DNA of 37,794 nucleotides from Herbinix sp. (GTDB taxonomy: Bacteria > Bacillota > Clostridia > Lachnospirales > Lachnospiraceae). A model generated the notes under the pieces. The model ran no database searches, was not told the DNA's origin, and worked only from the letters and a program-made list of their open reading frames with translations. The stretch's first letter is position 1; every line of letters starts with the position of its first letter. The translations under genes were made by a program, and so were the position numbers. The stretch is from contig JAQVQL010000002.1 in the NCBI GenBank assembly GCA_028701595.1, positions 1 through 37,794 on the forward strand, read 5' to 3'. Shown one piece after another: positions 37,649 to 37,794 of the stretch.

Positions 37649-37794
37649 TTAATTCTTAACCTTATTTGAAAGTATCTTTTCCTGAACACTCTTAGGTACT
37701 CTCTCGTAAGAATAAAAGAACATAGAATATGCTCCACGACCCTGTGTACGGGAACGAAGCGAAGTGGCATATCCAAACATCTCTGACAATGGAA
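37649..37794 (-). CDS. fusA: Elongation factor G, C-terminal fragment cut by the window edge
   Basis: Minus-strand translation ...[49 protein letters not shown]-terminus upstream of tuf. Confidence 0.95.
   Translation of the reverse strand, partial: PLSEMFGYATSLRSRTQGRGAYSMFFYSYERVPKSVQEKILSNKVKN

Noticed and set aside
1-37794. CRISPR array, prophage, toxin-antitoxin or defence system
   Set aside because: No regularly spaced repeats and no integrase, phage structural, nuclease/effector or toxin-antitoxin gene pair seen among the ORFs.

Overview
This window looks like a mostly housekeeping chromosomal segment from a low-GC Firmicute, probably a motile Clostridia/Lachnospiraceae-type organism (judged from gene content and protein style; no search was run). 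Almost every gene is on the minus strand. From left to right it contains: a probable rRNA-type promoter and leader; two tRNA-Ser genes; ispD; a t6A/RNA-maturation cluster (tsaD, rnz, rimI, tsaB, tsaE, plus two uncharacterised proteins); an FMN riboswitch with a ribU-like riboflavin transporter; tex; a small plus-strand HExxH protein; an aspartate-family amino acid cluster (ACT regulator, hom, PGM-like proposed homoserine kinase, lysC); a polar amino acid ABC transporter; cheW; prfB with its programmed frameshift; secA; hpf; a PilZ protein; an NlpC/P60 hydrolase; trxB; a short plus-strand block (yjfB-like, acyl-ACP thioesterase, CvfB-like S1 protein); a TIGR03826-type flagellar protein; comF; a nucleotidyltransferase; recD2; a flgJ-like gene, two flgF/flgG-type genes and an mbl/mreB gene; tuf; and the 3' end of fusA. 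I saw no prophage, CRISPR array, defence island or obvious new multi-gene system. The most interesting signals are two different families of REP-like inverted repeats, each bracketing a single small gene (the HExxH protein and the flgJ-like gene). Others are a proposed non-canonical homoserine kinase in a hom/lysC operon, a tandem DnaA-box cluster far from any dnaA gene, and a perfect inverted repeat in front of the thioesterase gene.
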